A DNA stretch of 64,000 nucleotides from Methylobacterium hispanicum (GTDB lineage Bacteria > Pseudomonadota > Alphaproteobacteria > Rhizobiales > Beijerinckiaceae): positions 1-64,000 of the forward strand of contig NZ_BPQO01000027.1 in NCBI RefSeq assembly GCF_022179285.1, given 5' to 3'. Positions 1 to 8,832 of this stretch are shown in pieces. A program made the translations under genes and the position numbers. The notes below the pieces were generated by a model. That model worked only from the letters and a program-made list of their open reading frames with translations, ran no database searches and was not told where the DNA came from. The stretch's first letter is position 1. Each line of letters opens with the position of its first letter.

Positions 1-81
1 GGCCGCCTTGATGTCGCGACCGGCCGTCTTGCCTGCGTCGCCTGCCTCATGGCCGCCAACGCCCTCAACAATCCAGCCTGA
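1..81 (+). CDS. C-terminal end of an unidentified gene (truncated by window edge)
   Basis: Reading frame 1 is open from the first base and ends at TGA 79-81, giving the last 26 residues of a protein (ending ALNNPA). It lies 48 bases upstream of the next gene on the same strand, so the two could be cotranscribed. Too little is present to name a family; coding status is inferred only from the open frame and GC-rich third positions. Confidence 0.35.
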   Translation, partial: GRLDVATGRLACVACLMAANALNNPA

Positions 82-129
82 GGTTTCGTCCTCAAACAGG
101 CTCTAAGGTGGCTGAAAGTCAGGAAGCTG

Positions 130-1251
130 ATGGCCGAGGCCCGCCTTGACGCCATTTTCGTCCCGCCCAACACTGGGTTATGGGACCATTTCCAGGCCAA
201 TGTACGCTACCTCACCGGAATAGGCGGCAATTGCTCCCAGGCGGCCTGCGTATTCCCTTTGACCGGCGAGGTGACCGCGATCACCAGCCCGGACGTCCAT
301 AAGGACTTCTGGCTGCAACGGCAGGACTGGGTGACGGACATACGTCCCATCGATACCGGTTGGGGCTACACGCAGATGAGCATCGACCGCTTGAGGGAGC
401 TCGGTCTCGACCGTGCCCGGATCGGCGTGACGGGCCTCGCCGGCAACACCCGCTTTCCCGAAGGGATCACGCCTGCCGGCATCCTCGACGGGTTGGTCCG
501 CGCGCTGCCCGCCGCCGAGATCGTCGATGCGAACCTGCTGATGGAGCGGGCGCGTTTCGTGAAGAGCACGGAGGAGCTCGCCTTCCTGCGAAAGGCCGAG
601 GAACTCGTCGAGGCGTCGGTCGATGTCCTGCTCCGCGAGGCGCGTCCGGGCGTGCCGGAAAACGTCGTCTACGCGCGGATGCTGGCGGACATGGTGGAGC
701 GGGGCGGCGAGGTGCCGACCATGATCCTGTGGTCGGCGGGTTGGCCGCAGCCGCCTTCGGCGCAGTACATGCCTTCGCTCCGTCCGCTTCGATCCGGAGA
801 CCTCATCTCCGTCGAGGCCGAGGCGCGTTGGGCGGGCTACGTGGCCCAGAACACGCAGCCGGTCTTCCTTGGTCGTGCGCCGGACATCTACAGGGAGCTG
901 TTCCACCGTCAGCAGGAAGCAATTGAACGCTGCTACGAGGCCCTGCGGCCGGGTGCGACGGTCGGCGGGATATCCGACATCGTCGCGGCCCTGAGCGACG
1001 AGCGCTTCTGGTGCAGCCTCATCATGCACGGCCGAGGCCTCGGCGACGACGCGCCTATCAACATCCACAAACCGCGTGATGCGACCATGCGCGACTGGCG
1101 GATCGAGGCCAACGCGACGTTCATCGTCAAGCCGATGATCCAGACGCATGATGGGGCTCAGCGTTTGTACTGGGGCGATACAGTCGTTGTGGGGGAGAAC
1201 GGCGCCGAACGGCTTGGAAAACGGGCGGCGGAACTCATCGAGATATCGTAG
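130..1251 (+). CDS. M24 (creatinase/aminopeptidase P-fold) family protein, metal ligands lost
   Basis: 373 residues with an N-terminal creatinase-type domain (about 1-150) and a C-terminal pita-bread domain (about 155-365). True M24 metallopeptidases have five metal ligands (D, D, H, E, E). Here the first two positions read as Glu and Gln (ISVEAEARWAGYVAQ), the His motif is kept (MHGRGLG), the EPG-type Glu is replaced by Lys (IVKPMI), and the last is Asp (YWGDTVVV). That pattern resembles creatinase-like non-metal hydrolases more than Xaa-Pro peptidases. Substrate is unknown. ATG 130 is preceded by an AGGAAG Shine-Dalgarno at 121-126. It may form an operon with the partial gene upstream. Confidence 0.75.
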   Translation: MAEARLDAIFVPPNTGLWDHFQANVRYLTGIGGNCSQAACVFPLTGEVTAITSPDVHKDFWLQRQDWVTDIRPIDTGWGYTQMSIDRLRELGLDRARIGVTGLAGNTRFPEGITPAGILDGLVRALPAAEIVDANLLMERARFVKSTEELAFLRKAEELVEASVDVLLREARPGVPENVVYARMLADMVERGGEVPTMILWSAGWPQPPSAQYMPSLRPLRSGDLISVEAEARWAGYVAQNTQPVFLGRAPDIYRELFHRQQEAIERCYEALRPGATVGGISDIVAALSDERFWCSLIMHGRGLGDDAPINIHKPRDATMRDWRIEANATFIVKPMIQTHDGAQRLYWGDTVVVGENGAERLGKRAAELIEIS

Positions 1252-1507
1252 CTATGCCCAGGCTTGATGTGCGGAGCGCCGCCGTCGCCCGAAGCGGCGC
1301 GGTTCGGCATGGGACTGCCGCCCTATGTCCTGAGCGACAAGCTCGGCGAGCACCTCGTGGGCCTACCCTGTCCATCGGCGCATCGGACCTGGGACATTTA
1401 TACCAGTACGATGTGCAACCGGTTCCGCCTGAAGTAGGATGTCGGAGGCGGAAGGTGCCGTTGGATCAACGACCGCGCCCAGACGGGTAGCCTCGATGCG
1501 CGGGTCG

Positions 1508-4500
1508 ATGACACAGGAAATTCAGGCCGGCGTCTGGCTCCCCGTGGGCGGCGGCGACGTGGGCGACCTCGTCCGCGGCCATGACTGGGCGGCCACCCCG
1601 CTCGGCCCCATCGCCGAGTGGCCGCCCACGGTTCGCGCCATCGTCCAGACAGTGCTGCTCTCGCCCATTCCCATGGTGGCGATCTGGGGTGAGGACGGCA
1701 TCCTCGTCTACAACCGGGGCTATGCCGAGGTCTGCGGTCCGCGCCATCCGCAAGCGCTCGGGGGCCGGGTGCTGGACGTCTGGCCTGAGGCGCGCGCCTT
1801 CAACGCCCAGGTCATCGAGAGCGGCCTCGCCGGGCAAGCCCTCAGCTTCACGGGCCAGGAACTCGAACTCTGGCGGCATGGCCGACCCGAGAAGGTCTGG
1901 ATGGACCTCGACTACACGCCCATCCTCGATGAGGCCGGCAGGCCCATTGGTACGCTCGCGACGGTGCTCGACATCACCGAGCGCGTGCTGGCCGAACGCC
2001 GCCTCGCCGAGAGCGAGGACCGATTCCGCTTCCTCGACGGCTTGGCTCGGGCGACCGCGGACGCCCGCGACGCCGCCGCGGTGCTGGAGGCCACGACGCG
2101 CCTCCTTGGCGGTCACCTGGGCCTGTCGAACTGCGCCTACGCCGACATGGACGCCGACGGCGACGGCTTCACCATCCGCGGCAACTGGCACGCGCCGGAC
2201 GCACCCTCGATCCTCGGACACTACAGCCTCGCCGACTTCGGCGAACTCGCGGTCCGGGAGCTCAATGCCGGCAGGCCCCTCGTCGTCAACGACAACGCCG
2301 CCGAGCTCGCCCCGCACGAGGCGCGGACCTTCCAGGCCATCGGCATCGCCGCGACGATCTGCATGCCGCTGGTCAAGGAGGGCCGCCTCACGGCCCTCAT
2401 GGCCATCCATCATGCCGTGCCGCATCGCTGGTCCGACGCCGAGCTGGCGCTGCTGCGCGAGGTGACGGAACGCTGCTGGGCCTACATCGAGCGCGTCGGC
2501 GCCGAGGCTAACCTGCGCGTGAGCGAGGGACGGCTGCGGACCCTGGTCAACGCGACCTCCGACGCGGTGTACCGGATGGGCGCAGACTGGCGCGGGATGA
2601 TCCGGCTCGATGGTCGCGGCATCCTGGCCGACGCCACGGAGCCGAGCGAGCGCTGGCTCGACCGCAACATCAAGCCGAAGGACCGGGCCGAGGTCCTCGC
2701 CGCCATCGCCGACGCCATCCGGCGCAAGGGGCTGTTCGAGCTGGAGCACCGGGTGCGGCGGGCCGACGGTACAGTCGGCTGGACGTTCTCCCGTGCCGTC
2801 CCGTTGCTCGACCAGGCGGGAGAGATCGTCGAGTGGTTCGGCACCGCGAGCGACGTGACCTTCCGGCATGAGGCGGAGGCGCGCCTGCGGGAGAGCGAGG
2901 CCCGCTTCCGCACCATGGCGGATGATGCCCCGGTGATGACCTGGATCACCGACGAGAACGGCGACTGCATCTACCTGAACCGGCGCTGGTACGAGTTCAC
3001 CGGCCAGACCGAGGCGGAGGGGCTCGGCCTCGGCTGGCTCGACGCCATCCATCCCGACGACCGCCATCTCTCGGAGCAGACCTTCCTGGCCGCCAACGCC
3101 GAGCGGAAGTCCTTCCGCCTGGAGTACCGGCTGCGCGGCCGGGACGGCGCCTACCGCTGGGCCATCGACGCCGCCATGCCGTGGATCGCGGCGAACGAGG
3201 CCTTCCTCGGCTACTTCGGCTCGGTCATCGACATCGACGAGCGCCGGCAGGCCGAGGCGCGGCTACGCACCCTGACCGACGTCGTTCCCGCCTTCGTCTG
3301 GTTCGCCTCGCCGGACGGGCACCTGCATTTCCTCAATGACCGCTGGTGCGAGTTCACCGGCCAGACCCTTGAGGCGGCGCTGCCCGACGGTTGGATCGAG
3401 GCCGTCCACCCGGACGACCAGGCCCGGACCGCCGCGGCCTGGGCGGACGCGCGGGCGCGCGAGGTCTCCTACGAGATCGAGATGCGCTACCGGCGGCACG
3501 ACGGCGCCTGCCGCTGGTACCTGGCCCGGGCCGAGCCCCTGCGGGACGCCGGCGGGACGGTGACTGCCTGGTTCGGCACCTCGACCGACATCCACGACCG
3601 CAGGCTCGCGGAGGACCGCCTGCGGGAGTTGAACGAGACGCTGGAGAGCCGCGTCGCCGAGCGCACCGACGAACTGCTGAAGGCCGAAGAGGCGCTGCGG
3701 CAGTCGCAGAAGCTGGAGGCCATCGGGCAATTGACGGGCGGCGTGGCGCATGACTTCAACAACCTGCTGACCATCATCCGCTCGTCGGTCGACTTCCTAC
3801 GCCGCCCGGACCTGCCCGAGGCGCGCAAGGCCCGCTACCTCGACGCGGTCTCCGAGACCGTGGAGCGTGCAGCTAAGCTCACCGGGCAGCTCCTCGCCTT
3901 CGCCCGCCGGCAGACCCTCGACCCGCAGGTGTTCGCCCTCGACGAGCGGCTGCGTGCCATGGCGGACCTCCTCGATACGGTCACAGGGGCCCGCATCCGG
4001 GTGGTGCTGGATATCGCGGGGGCGCCCTGCCACGTGCGCGCCGACCTCAGCCAGTTCGAGACCGCGCTGGTGAACATGGCGGTGAACGCCCGCGACGCCA
4101 TGGACGGCGAGGGGACGCTGACCCTGCGGCTGGCCTGCGGCGGCACGCTGCCGCCGATCCGCCGACACGCCGGGAGCTCGCATCCGTTCGCCGCCGTCTC
4201 GCTCTCGGACACCGGCGCGGGCATCGCGCCGGAGGTGCTGCCGCGCATCTTCGAGCCGTTCTTCACGACGAAGGAGGTTGGCAAGGGCACCGGCCTCGGG
4301 CTCAGCCAGGTGTTCGGCTTCGCCAAGCAGTCGGGCGGCGACGTCGATGTCGAGAGCGTCCCGGGAGGCGGCTCGACCTTCACGCTCTACCTGCCTGAGG
4401 TGCCTGCGGAGCCCAAGCCCCTGGCCGCCAAGGATGCCGCCGCTTCCGTGCTGCCCATCGGGTCCGGCCAGCGCGTGCTCGTCGTGGAGGACAACGTCGA

Positions 4501-4867
4501 GGTCGGGACCTTCGCCACGCAGATCCTTGAGGATCTCGGCTACCGCACGACCTGGGCGACGAACGCCGAGGAGGCGCTCGATAGGATCGGTCACGACGGA
4601 TCGGACTTCGACGTGGTGTTCTCGGACGTCGTGATGCCGGGCATGGGCGGCATCGCGTTCGCCCGGCTCCTAAGGCGGCGTCTGCCGAACCTGCCGGTGG
4701 TGCTCGCCTCGGGCTACAGCCACGTCCTGGCGCAGGAAGGCGCCCACGGCTTCGAGCTCCTGCGGAAGCCGTATTCGGCCGAGCAGGTCTCCCAGGTCCT
4801 GCGCAGGGCGGTCGGACGGGATTGGCGGACCGGGAACGGTGAGGGTGACGGAATGCCGGGGCGCTGA
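1508..4867 (+). CDS. multi-PAS/GAF hybrid sensor histidine kinase with C-terminal receiver
   Basis: Cytosolic-looking sensor of 1119 residues from ATG 1508; the frame also allows 1439. Order: PAS (about 45-160), GAF (about 175-330), three further PAS/PAC units (about 345-700), a short coiled coil, HisKA with phospho-acceptor His748 in GGVAHDFNN, HATPase_c with N box (NMAVNARDAM) and G boxes (DTGAGI, GKGTGLGL), then a receiver domain with phospho-acceptor Asp1040 in FSDVVMPG and conserved Lys in LRKPYS. No transmembrane segment is evident, so it probably senses an intracellular cue. No cognate response regulator is adjacent. The signal is unknown. Confidence 0.9.
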   Translation: MTQEIQAGVWLPVGGGDVGDLVRGHDWAATPLGPIAEWPPTVRAIVQTVLLSPIPMVAIWGEDGILVYNRGYAEVCGPRHPQALGGRVLDVWPEARAFNAQVIESGLAGQALSFTGQELELWRHGRPEKVWMDLDYTPILDEAGRPIGTLATVLDITERVLAERRLAESEDRFRFLDGLARATADARDAAAVLEATTRLLGGHLGLSNCAYADMDADGDGFTIRGNWHAPDAPSILGHYSLADFGELAVRELNAGRPLVVNDNAAELAPHEARTFQAIGIAATICMPLVKEGRLTALMAIHHAVPHRWSDAELALLREVTERCWAYIERVGAEANLRVSEGRLRTLVNATSDAVYRMGADWRGMIRLDGRGILADATEPSERWLDRNIKPKDRAEVLAAIADAIRRKGLFELEHRVRRADGTVGWTFSRAVPLLDQAGEIVEWFGTASDVTFRHEAEARLRESEARFRTMADDAPVMTWITDENGDCIYLNRRWYEFTGQTEAEGLGLGWLDAIHPDDRHLSEQTFLAANAERKSFRLEYRLRGRDGAYRWAIDAAMPWIAANEAFLGYFGSVIDIDERRQAEARLRTLTDVVPAFVWFASPDGHLHFLNDRWCEFTGQTLEAALPDGWIEAVHPDDQARTAAAWADARAREVSYEIEMRYRRHDGACRWYLARAEPLRDAGGTVTAWFGTSTDIHDRRLAEDRLRELNETLESRVAERTDELLKAEEALRQSQKLEAIGQLTGGVAHDFNNLLTIIRSSVDFLRRPDLPEARKARYLDAVSETVERAAKLTGQLLAFARRQTLDPQVFALDERLRAMADLLDTVTGARIRVVLDIAGAPCHVRADLSQFETALVNMAVNARDAMDGEGTLTLRLACGGTLPPIRRHAGSSHPFAAVSLSDTGAGIAPEVLPRIFEPFFTTKEVGKGTGLGLSQVFGFAKQSGGDVDVESVPGGGSTFTLYLPEVPAEPKPLAAKDAAASVLPIGSGQRVLVVEDNVEVGTFATQILEDLGYRTTWATNAEEALDRIGHDGSDFDVVFSDVVMPGMGGIAFARLLRRRLPNLPVVLASGYSHVLAQEGAHGFELLRKPYSAEQVSQVLRRAVGRDWRTGNGEGDGMPGR

Positions 4868-4943
4868 ACGGGGCGGCCTTATGGACGCGGCGCCCTACCA
4901 TCCGTCACGTGATGCGGTGCCGGCCTAGCCGAGCCCCGGCCGC

Positions 4944-5648
4944 TCAGGCACGTCCGATCCAGCCGCGCCACGTGAAGGCGGCGAAGAAGAGTTCGACACC
5001 CCGGAAGCCGCCCGCCCGTAGCACGGCGGCATCCGTCTCGGGCGCGAGGGTGTGCAGGTGGGCCTGCACGGCGGCCCTGGCCTTCGCCGCCTGGTCGCAA
5101 TCGACGCCGGAAGCGACCGCATAGGCCTCGTACCGGCCGATCCAGCGCGAGCGGCTGTCGTCCTGCGGGAAGCTTCCGTGCGCCGCCACGAACGGCGCGC
5201 CCGGCTTGAGCCGCCGGTGGATTGCCCTGACGGTGTCCTCGCGCGCGGCCGGGTCGAGGAAGTGGAGGGTGAGCAGGCAGGTCGCCGCATCGAAGGGGCC
5301 GAAGGGCGCGTCGTCGATGTAGCCCTCGACGAGTGTGACACGGTTCATCAGCGGCCCGAGCGTGCGCTCGGCCTGGCGGAGCATCTCCCCCGCCGGGTCG
5401 ACGCCGACGAAGGTCCAGCCGGGATGCATCTCGGCCAATGCCCTGAGTTCCAGGCCCCCTCCAGCCCCGAGGACCAGAACCCGCGCGTCGGCCGGCGCGT
5501 GCTCGGCGAGCAGGATGCCGGTCATCCTGTGCAACGCCTCGAAGCCGGGTACGAAACGAGGCGGTCCGTCGGCATACCGTGCGGCGGCCGCCGGGTCCGA
5601 AAAGGCAGCCACGAAGTTGGTTGGTTCAGGCTGGGCGCTATGCGTCAT
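4944..5648 (-). CDS. class I SAM-dependent methyltransferase
   Basis: 234 residues from ATG 5648. Rossmann-fold SAM site: motif I VLVLGAGGGLE (about 57-67), acidic ribose-binding loop in FVGVDPAGEML (about 80-90), then VEGYIDDAP. The substrate cannot be read from the sequence. The gene overlaps the end of the upstream Rrf2-type regulator gene by 11 bases, so the pair is probably translationally coupled and the regulator likely controls it. A longer in-frame extension upstream lies inside the regulator gene and is not believed. Confidence 0.85.
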   Translation of the reverse strand: MTHSAQPEPTNFVAAFSDPAAAARYADGPPRFVPGFEALHRMTGILLAEHAPADARVLVLGAGGGLELRALAEMHPGWTFVGVDPAGEMLRQAERTLGPLMNRVTLVEGYIDDAPFGPFDAATCLLTLHFLDPAAREDTVRAIHRRLKPGAPFVAAHGSFPQDDSRSRWIGRYEAYAVASGVDCDQAAKARAAVQAHLHTLAPETDAAVLRAGGFRGVELFFAAFTWRGWIGRA

Positions 5649-6102
5649 TGGATCGGGCCTCCCGCCCGCACGATCCGCGCTTGGCCAAGCGCGCATGAAA
5701 ATCCGCGCTGAGACGGGCCAGCGTGACGTCACCCAAACGCGAGAGCAGCAAGGCCTCGGCATCCTGAAAGGCGTCCGCGAGGGCCGCGTTGACCGCCTGC
5801 TCGACGAGGCAGGTCGGCTCTTGGCTCCGGTGTCCCATCGCGAACACCTCCGGCGAACCGAGCGCGACGTAGACGTCGTGCAGGGTCACCCGGTCGAGGT
5901 CGCAGGCGATGGTCCAGCCGCCGCCATGCCCTTTCCCGGAGGCGACGAGCCCGAGGTCGCGCAGTCCGGCCATCGTCCGGCGCACCACGACCGGGTTGGT
6001 CCCCATCATCATGGCCAGCCGCTCGGACGTCACCGGCCCGTCGGCCTCGTCCATGTGGAGGAGGACATGCAACACGCCAGACAGTCTGCCATCCCGTCTC
6101 AT
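5638..6102 (-). CDS. Rrf2-family transcriptional regulator
   Basis: 154 residues. N-terminal winged helix-turn-helix of Rrf2 type (about 1-65: VTSERLAMMMGTNPVVVRR, then wing GKGHGGGW), followed by a dimerisation helix. The three-Cys Fe-S cluster region of IscR/NsrR is absent (only one Cys in that area), so it resembles the cluster-free YwnA-like branch. It is first in a two-gene unit with the methyltransferase and presumably autoregulates from the region 6103-6200. Ligand unknown. Confidence 0.85.
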   Translation of the reverse strand: MRRDGRLSGVLHVLLHMDEADGPVTSERLAMMMGTNPVVVRRTMAGLRDLGLVASGKGHGGGWTIACDLDRVTLHDVYVALGSPEVFAMGHRSQEPTCLVEQAVNAALADAFQDAEALLLSRLGDVTLARLSADFHARLAKRGSCGREARSNDA

Positions 6103-6478
6103 GAAACTTCAATAGTTGCATGATAGGGATGGTGTCAACCGAGACCAGGCCTCAGGCGGCAGTTGGCCAAGATGGAGATCCGCTGAAGCCGCACGCCCGT
6201 TGGGCCTTCGCATTTGGACGGTGTTGCTCGCTCTTGAGCCCCTGCCTCAGGCCTCAGCGACTGCCCTGAAAGGCTCAAAGGCAACGCGGTCTGCGGTTTC
6301 CGCCTCCTCGGGAGAGGCTTGGAGTTCGGGCGGGATTGAGGCGAGCGATAGGCGGCGACCCAGTCGAAATGGTCGAAACCTTTGGTTTGCCACGGAACCC
6401 AACCCTCCAAGTTGGGAGAATCCGCAGCACCCTCGAAACGTTGTTGACTGACTGATCACTCTTTCATATCGTCCTGCC
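6103..6478. other. divergent intergenic region between the Rrf2 and TetR genes
   Basis: 376 bases with no convincing gene. Short open frames exist on both strands but lack a ribosome binding site and family resemblance. It must hold the promoters for the minus-strand Rrf2/methyltransferase unit and the plus-strand TetR/SDR operon. I see no clear palindromic operator. Confidence 0.5.
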
Positions 6479-7045
6479 ATGGCGAGACCCAAGAGCGACG
6501 CGAAGCGCAACGAGATCATGGAGGCGGCGATCAGGATCGTCGCCGAGCAGGGACTACGTGCGTCGACGGCGTCAATAGCGAAGGCCGCAGGCGTCTCGAA
6601 CGGCGCCCTGTTCATCTATTTCGAGACCAAGGCCGACCTGCTGAACGAACTCTACGTCGAGCTGAAGTTGCGGATGGCCGCCGCGACCGTGGATGGCCTC
6701 CCGGAGGAAGTCGAGCCTCGCGACCAGTTGCGGCACGTCTGGTACGGGATGCTGCGCTGGGCGCGGGAGAAACCACTTGAGCGCCTGGCGCTGGCGCAGC
6801 TCGGCGTCTCGAACGACTTGACGCCCGCCACGCGCGACATCGCGAGCCGCCCCTACGCTCGGGTCGTCGAGCTCCTCGACCGCTGCCGCGCCGACGGTGC
6901 GATGCGCGACGCCTCCCCGATGTTCGTCGCCTCGCTGGTGATGGCCATGACGGAAGCCACCATCGACGGGATCGCGGCCGACCCGGCCGCCGCCGAACGC
7001 CATGCGGCGATTGGGTTCGACGCCCTGTGGCGTTCGATCAGCTGA
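6479..7045 (+). CDS. TetR-family transcriptional regulator
   Basis: 188 residues. The N-terminal TetR DNA-binding domain (about 10-58) shows the hallmark AKAAGVSNGALFIYFETKADL; the C-terminal ligand-binding part is helical and unclassified. It lies 24 bases upstream of the SDR gene on the same strand, so the three-gene unit TetR-SDR-NAD-binding protein is probably an autoregulated operon. The inducer is unknown. Confidence 0.9.
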   Translation: MARPKSDAKRNEIMEAAIRIVAEQGLRASTASIAKAAGVSNGALFIYFETKADLLNELYVELKLRMAAATVDGLPEEVEPRDQLRHVWYGMLRWAREKPLERLALAQLGVSNDLTPATRDIASRPYARVVELLDRCRADGAMRDASPMFVASLVMAMTEATIDGIAADPAAAERHAAIGFDALWRSIS

Positions 7046-7069
7046 CCGAGAACGAGGATCGGAGATACC

Positions 7070-7993
7070 ATGACCAATGCGGAAACCCAACCCGGCTCGC
7101 GTCGAGACCTGGCTGTCGTCACCGGAGCGTCGAGCGGCATCGGCGCCGCGACGGCGCGCGAGCTCGCCGGCCGGGGCTATCACGTCCTGGCGGGCGTCCG
7201 CCGGAACGTGGACGCCGACGCGCTGCGCACCGCGAACATCGAGCCGGTCATTCTCGACATCACGCAAGAGGCCGGGATCGCCGCCCTCTCGCAGCGCGTC
7301 GGGAACGATCCCGAGCGTCGACGGCTAGCCGTGCTGGTCAACAATGCAGGCGTGGGGATCAACGTGCCTGTGGAGACCTACGCGCTGCCGGACTGGCGCC
7401 GCCTGTTCGAGGTGAACCTGTTCGGCCATGTCGCGGTCATCCAGGCCCTGCTTCCCGCCTTGATCGAGAGCGGCGGGACCATCGTCAACGTATCGTCGGT
7501 GGGCGGCCGGGTGGCGATGGGGGCCTACGGTCCCTACGCATGCACCAAGTTCGCACTGGAAGCGCTCAGCGACTCGCTGCGCCGCGAGGTCGGTCAGCTC
7601 GGGGTGAGGGTCGTCGTGATCGAGCCGGGGGCTGTCAGGACGGAGATGCTCGGACAGGTCGGCGTCCGGGCCGAGAGGGTCATCGACGCCATGACCGTCG
7701 CGCAGCGCGGGCGCTACGCGGCGCTGTTGCGGGCGGTGGTGGCCCAGGCTGAGGCCTCGGAAGAGGGCGGGGCCTCGCCCGAGGATGCGGCCCGCACCAT
7801 CGCGGGCGCGGTCGCCAGGGCGCGTCCGAGGACCCGGTACACCGTCGGCCGCTGGAGCGGGGCCTTCGTCGGCTTGACCCGCCTTCTGTCGGACCGGGCA
7901 CTCGACCGGCTCCTCGCCGCAGGCCTGAAGCCGCACCTTCCCAGGTCGGCGCACGCCCCTGCGGCGGCCGGGCGGCTCGGGCGTCCGGCATGA
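7070..7993 (+). CDS. short-chain dehydrogenase/reductase (SDR)
   Basis: 307 residues. Classical SDR Rossmann fold with cofactor motif TGASSGIG (18-25), NNAG motif (VNNAGVGI), catalytic Ser in NVSSVGG and Tyr/Lys in YACTKF. The Arg in GVRRN after beta-2 hints at NADP(H) preference. The C-terminal extension (about 250-307) is longer than in classical SDRs of about 250 residues. Its stop overlaps the start of the next gene (ATGA), indicating cotranslation. Substrate unknown. Confidence 0.88.
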   Translation: MTNAETQPGSRRDLAVVTGASSGIGAATARELAGRGYHVLAGVRRNVDADALRTANIEPVILDITQEAGIAALSQRVGNDPERRRLAVLVNNAGVGINVPVETYALPDWRRLFEVNLFGHVAVIQALLPALIESGGTIVNVSSVGGRVAMGAYGPYACTKFALEALSDSLRREVGQLGVRVVVIEPGAVRTEMLGQVGVRAERVIDAMTVAQRGRYAALLRAVVAQAEASEEGGASPEDAARTIAGAVARARPRTRYTVGRWSGAFVGLTRLLSDRALDRLLAAGLKPHLPRSAHAPAAAGRLGRPA

Positions 7994-8634
7994 CCACGGT
8001 CCTCATCGCCGGTGCCACCGGTCTCGTCGGAGGCCTTGCCCTGGGACTGGCGCTCGCCGACAGCCGGATCGACCGCGTGGTCGCCCTGACCCGTCGCCCG
8101 GTCGAGACCCATGCCAAATTGCGAAACGTCGTCGTCGACTTTTCGGACCTCCCCGCCGATGCCGACTGGTGGAACGTGGACGGCGTCATCAGCGCCCTGG
8201 GCACGACGCGCGCCCGCACCCCGTCGCCCGACGAGTACCTGGCAATCGACCGGGACTATCCGCTCGCCATCGCACGCCTCACGCGCAGCCATGGCGCCAC
8301 CCGGTTCGCGCTGGTCTCCTCGCTTGGCGCCGATCCTCGCTCGCGCTTCGCCTATACTCGTAGAAAGGGCGAACTGGAGAGCGAGCTCAAAGCGCTGGCC
8401 TTCCCGTCGTTGACAATCGTGCGTCCGAGCGCCCTCGACGGGCAACGCGAAAGCGCGCGGCTCGACGAGCGATTGGCCGTCGCTGTCTTGAAGTCCCTCA
8501 CGCCCGTCTTGCCGTCTCCCTGGAGGTCGAGCTCGGCGACCGGGATGGCCAAGCTCCTCGTCGAGGGCGCCGTCGCAGCCCGGCCAGGCATCGCCGTCAA
8601 GACGAACGCCGACGTGGGATCGTGTTCGACCTGA
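7990..8634 (+). CDS. NAD(P)-binding atypical SDR / TIP30-like protein
   Basis: 214 residues. N-terminal nucleotide-binding motif AGATGLVGG (about 7-15), a Ser pair in LVSSLGAD and an active-site-like YTRRK, as in the HTATIP2/NAD(P)H-binding atypical SDR group. It overlaps the preceding SDR gene by four bases. The likely role is an NAD(P)H-dependent reductase or redox sensor in the same regulon; the substrate is unknown. Confidence 0.8.
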   Translation: MTTVLIAGATGLVGGLALGLALADSRIDRVVALTRRPVETHAKLRNVVVDFSDLPADADWWNVDGVISALGTTRARTPSPDEYLAIDRDYPLAIARLTRSHGATRFALVSSLGADPRSRFAYTRRKGELESELKALAFPSLTIVRPSALDGQRESARLDERLAVAVLKSLTPVLPSPWRSSSATGMAKLLVEGAVAARPGIAVKTNADVGSCST

Positions 8635-8832
8635 CGATCCCGCGAACGCATTCGGTGCTGGCTGCCGAGCCCGGACCCGCTCGGAGGGAGCGTCCGGTGG
8701 CTCGCCGGCGGGACCTGATTATTGTCGGCTCACCGGAGGGATGAAGCAGGCTGCCGACCGTCAGCGCAAACCGCCAGGATGAAGCAGTCGTTCATTCTCC
8801 GTCGGGTGAAGCCATGGGCGCGTGGTGCAGGG

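Noticed and set aside
1267..1437. 56-codon frame ending in MCNRFRLK, reminiscent of the start of SRAP/YedK proteins
   Set aside because: The stop follows at once and nothing SRAP-like continues in any frame; too short to support a gene or pseudogene.
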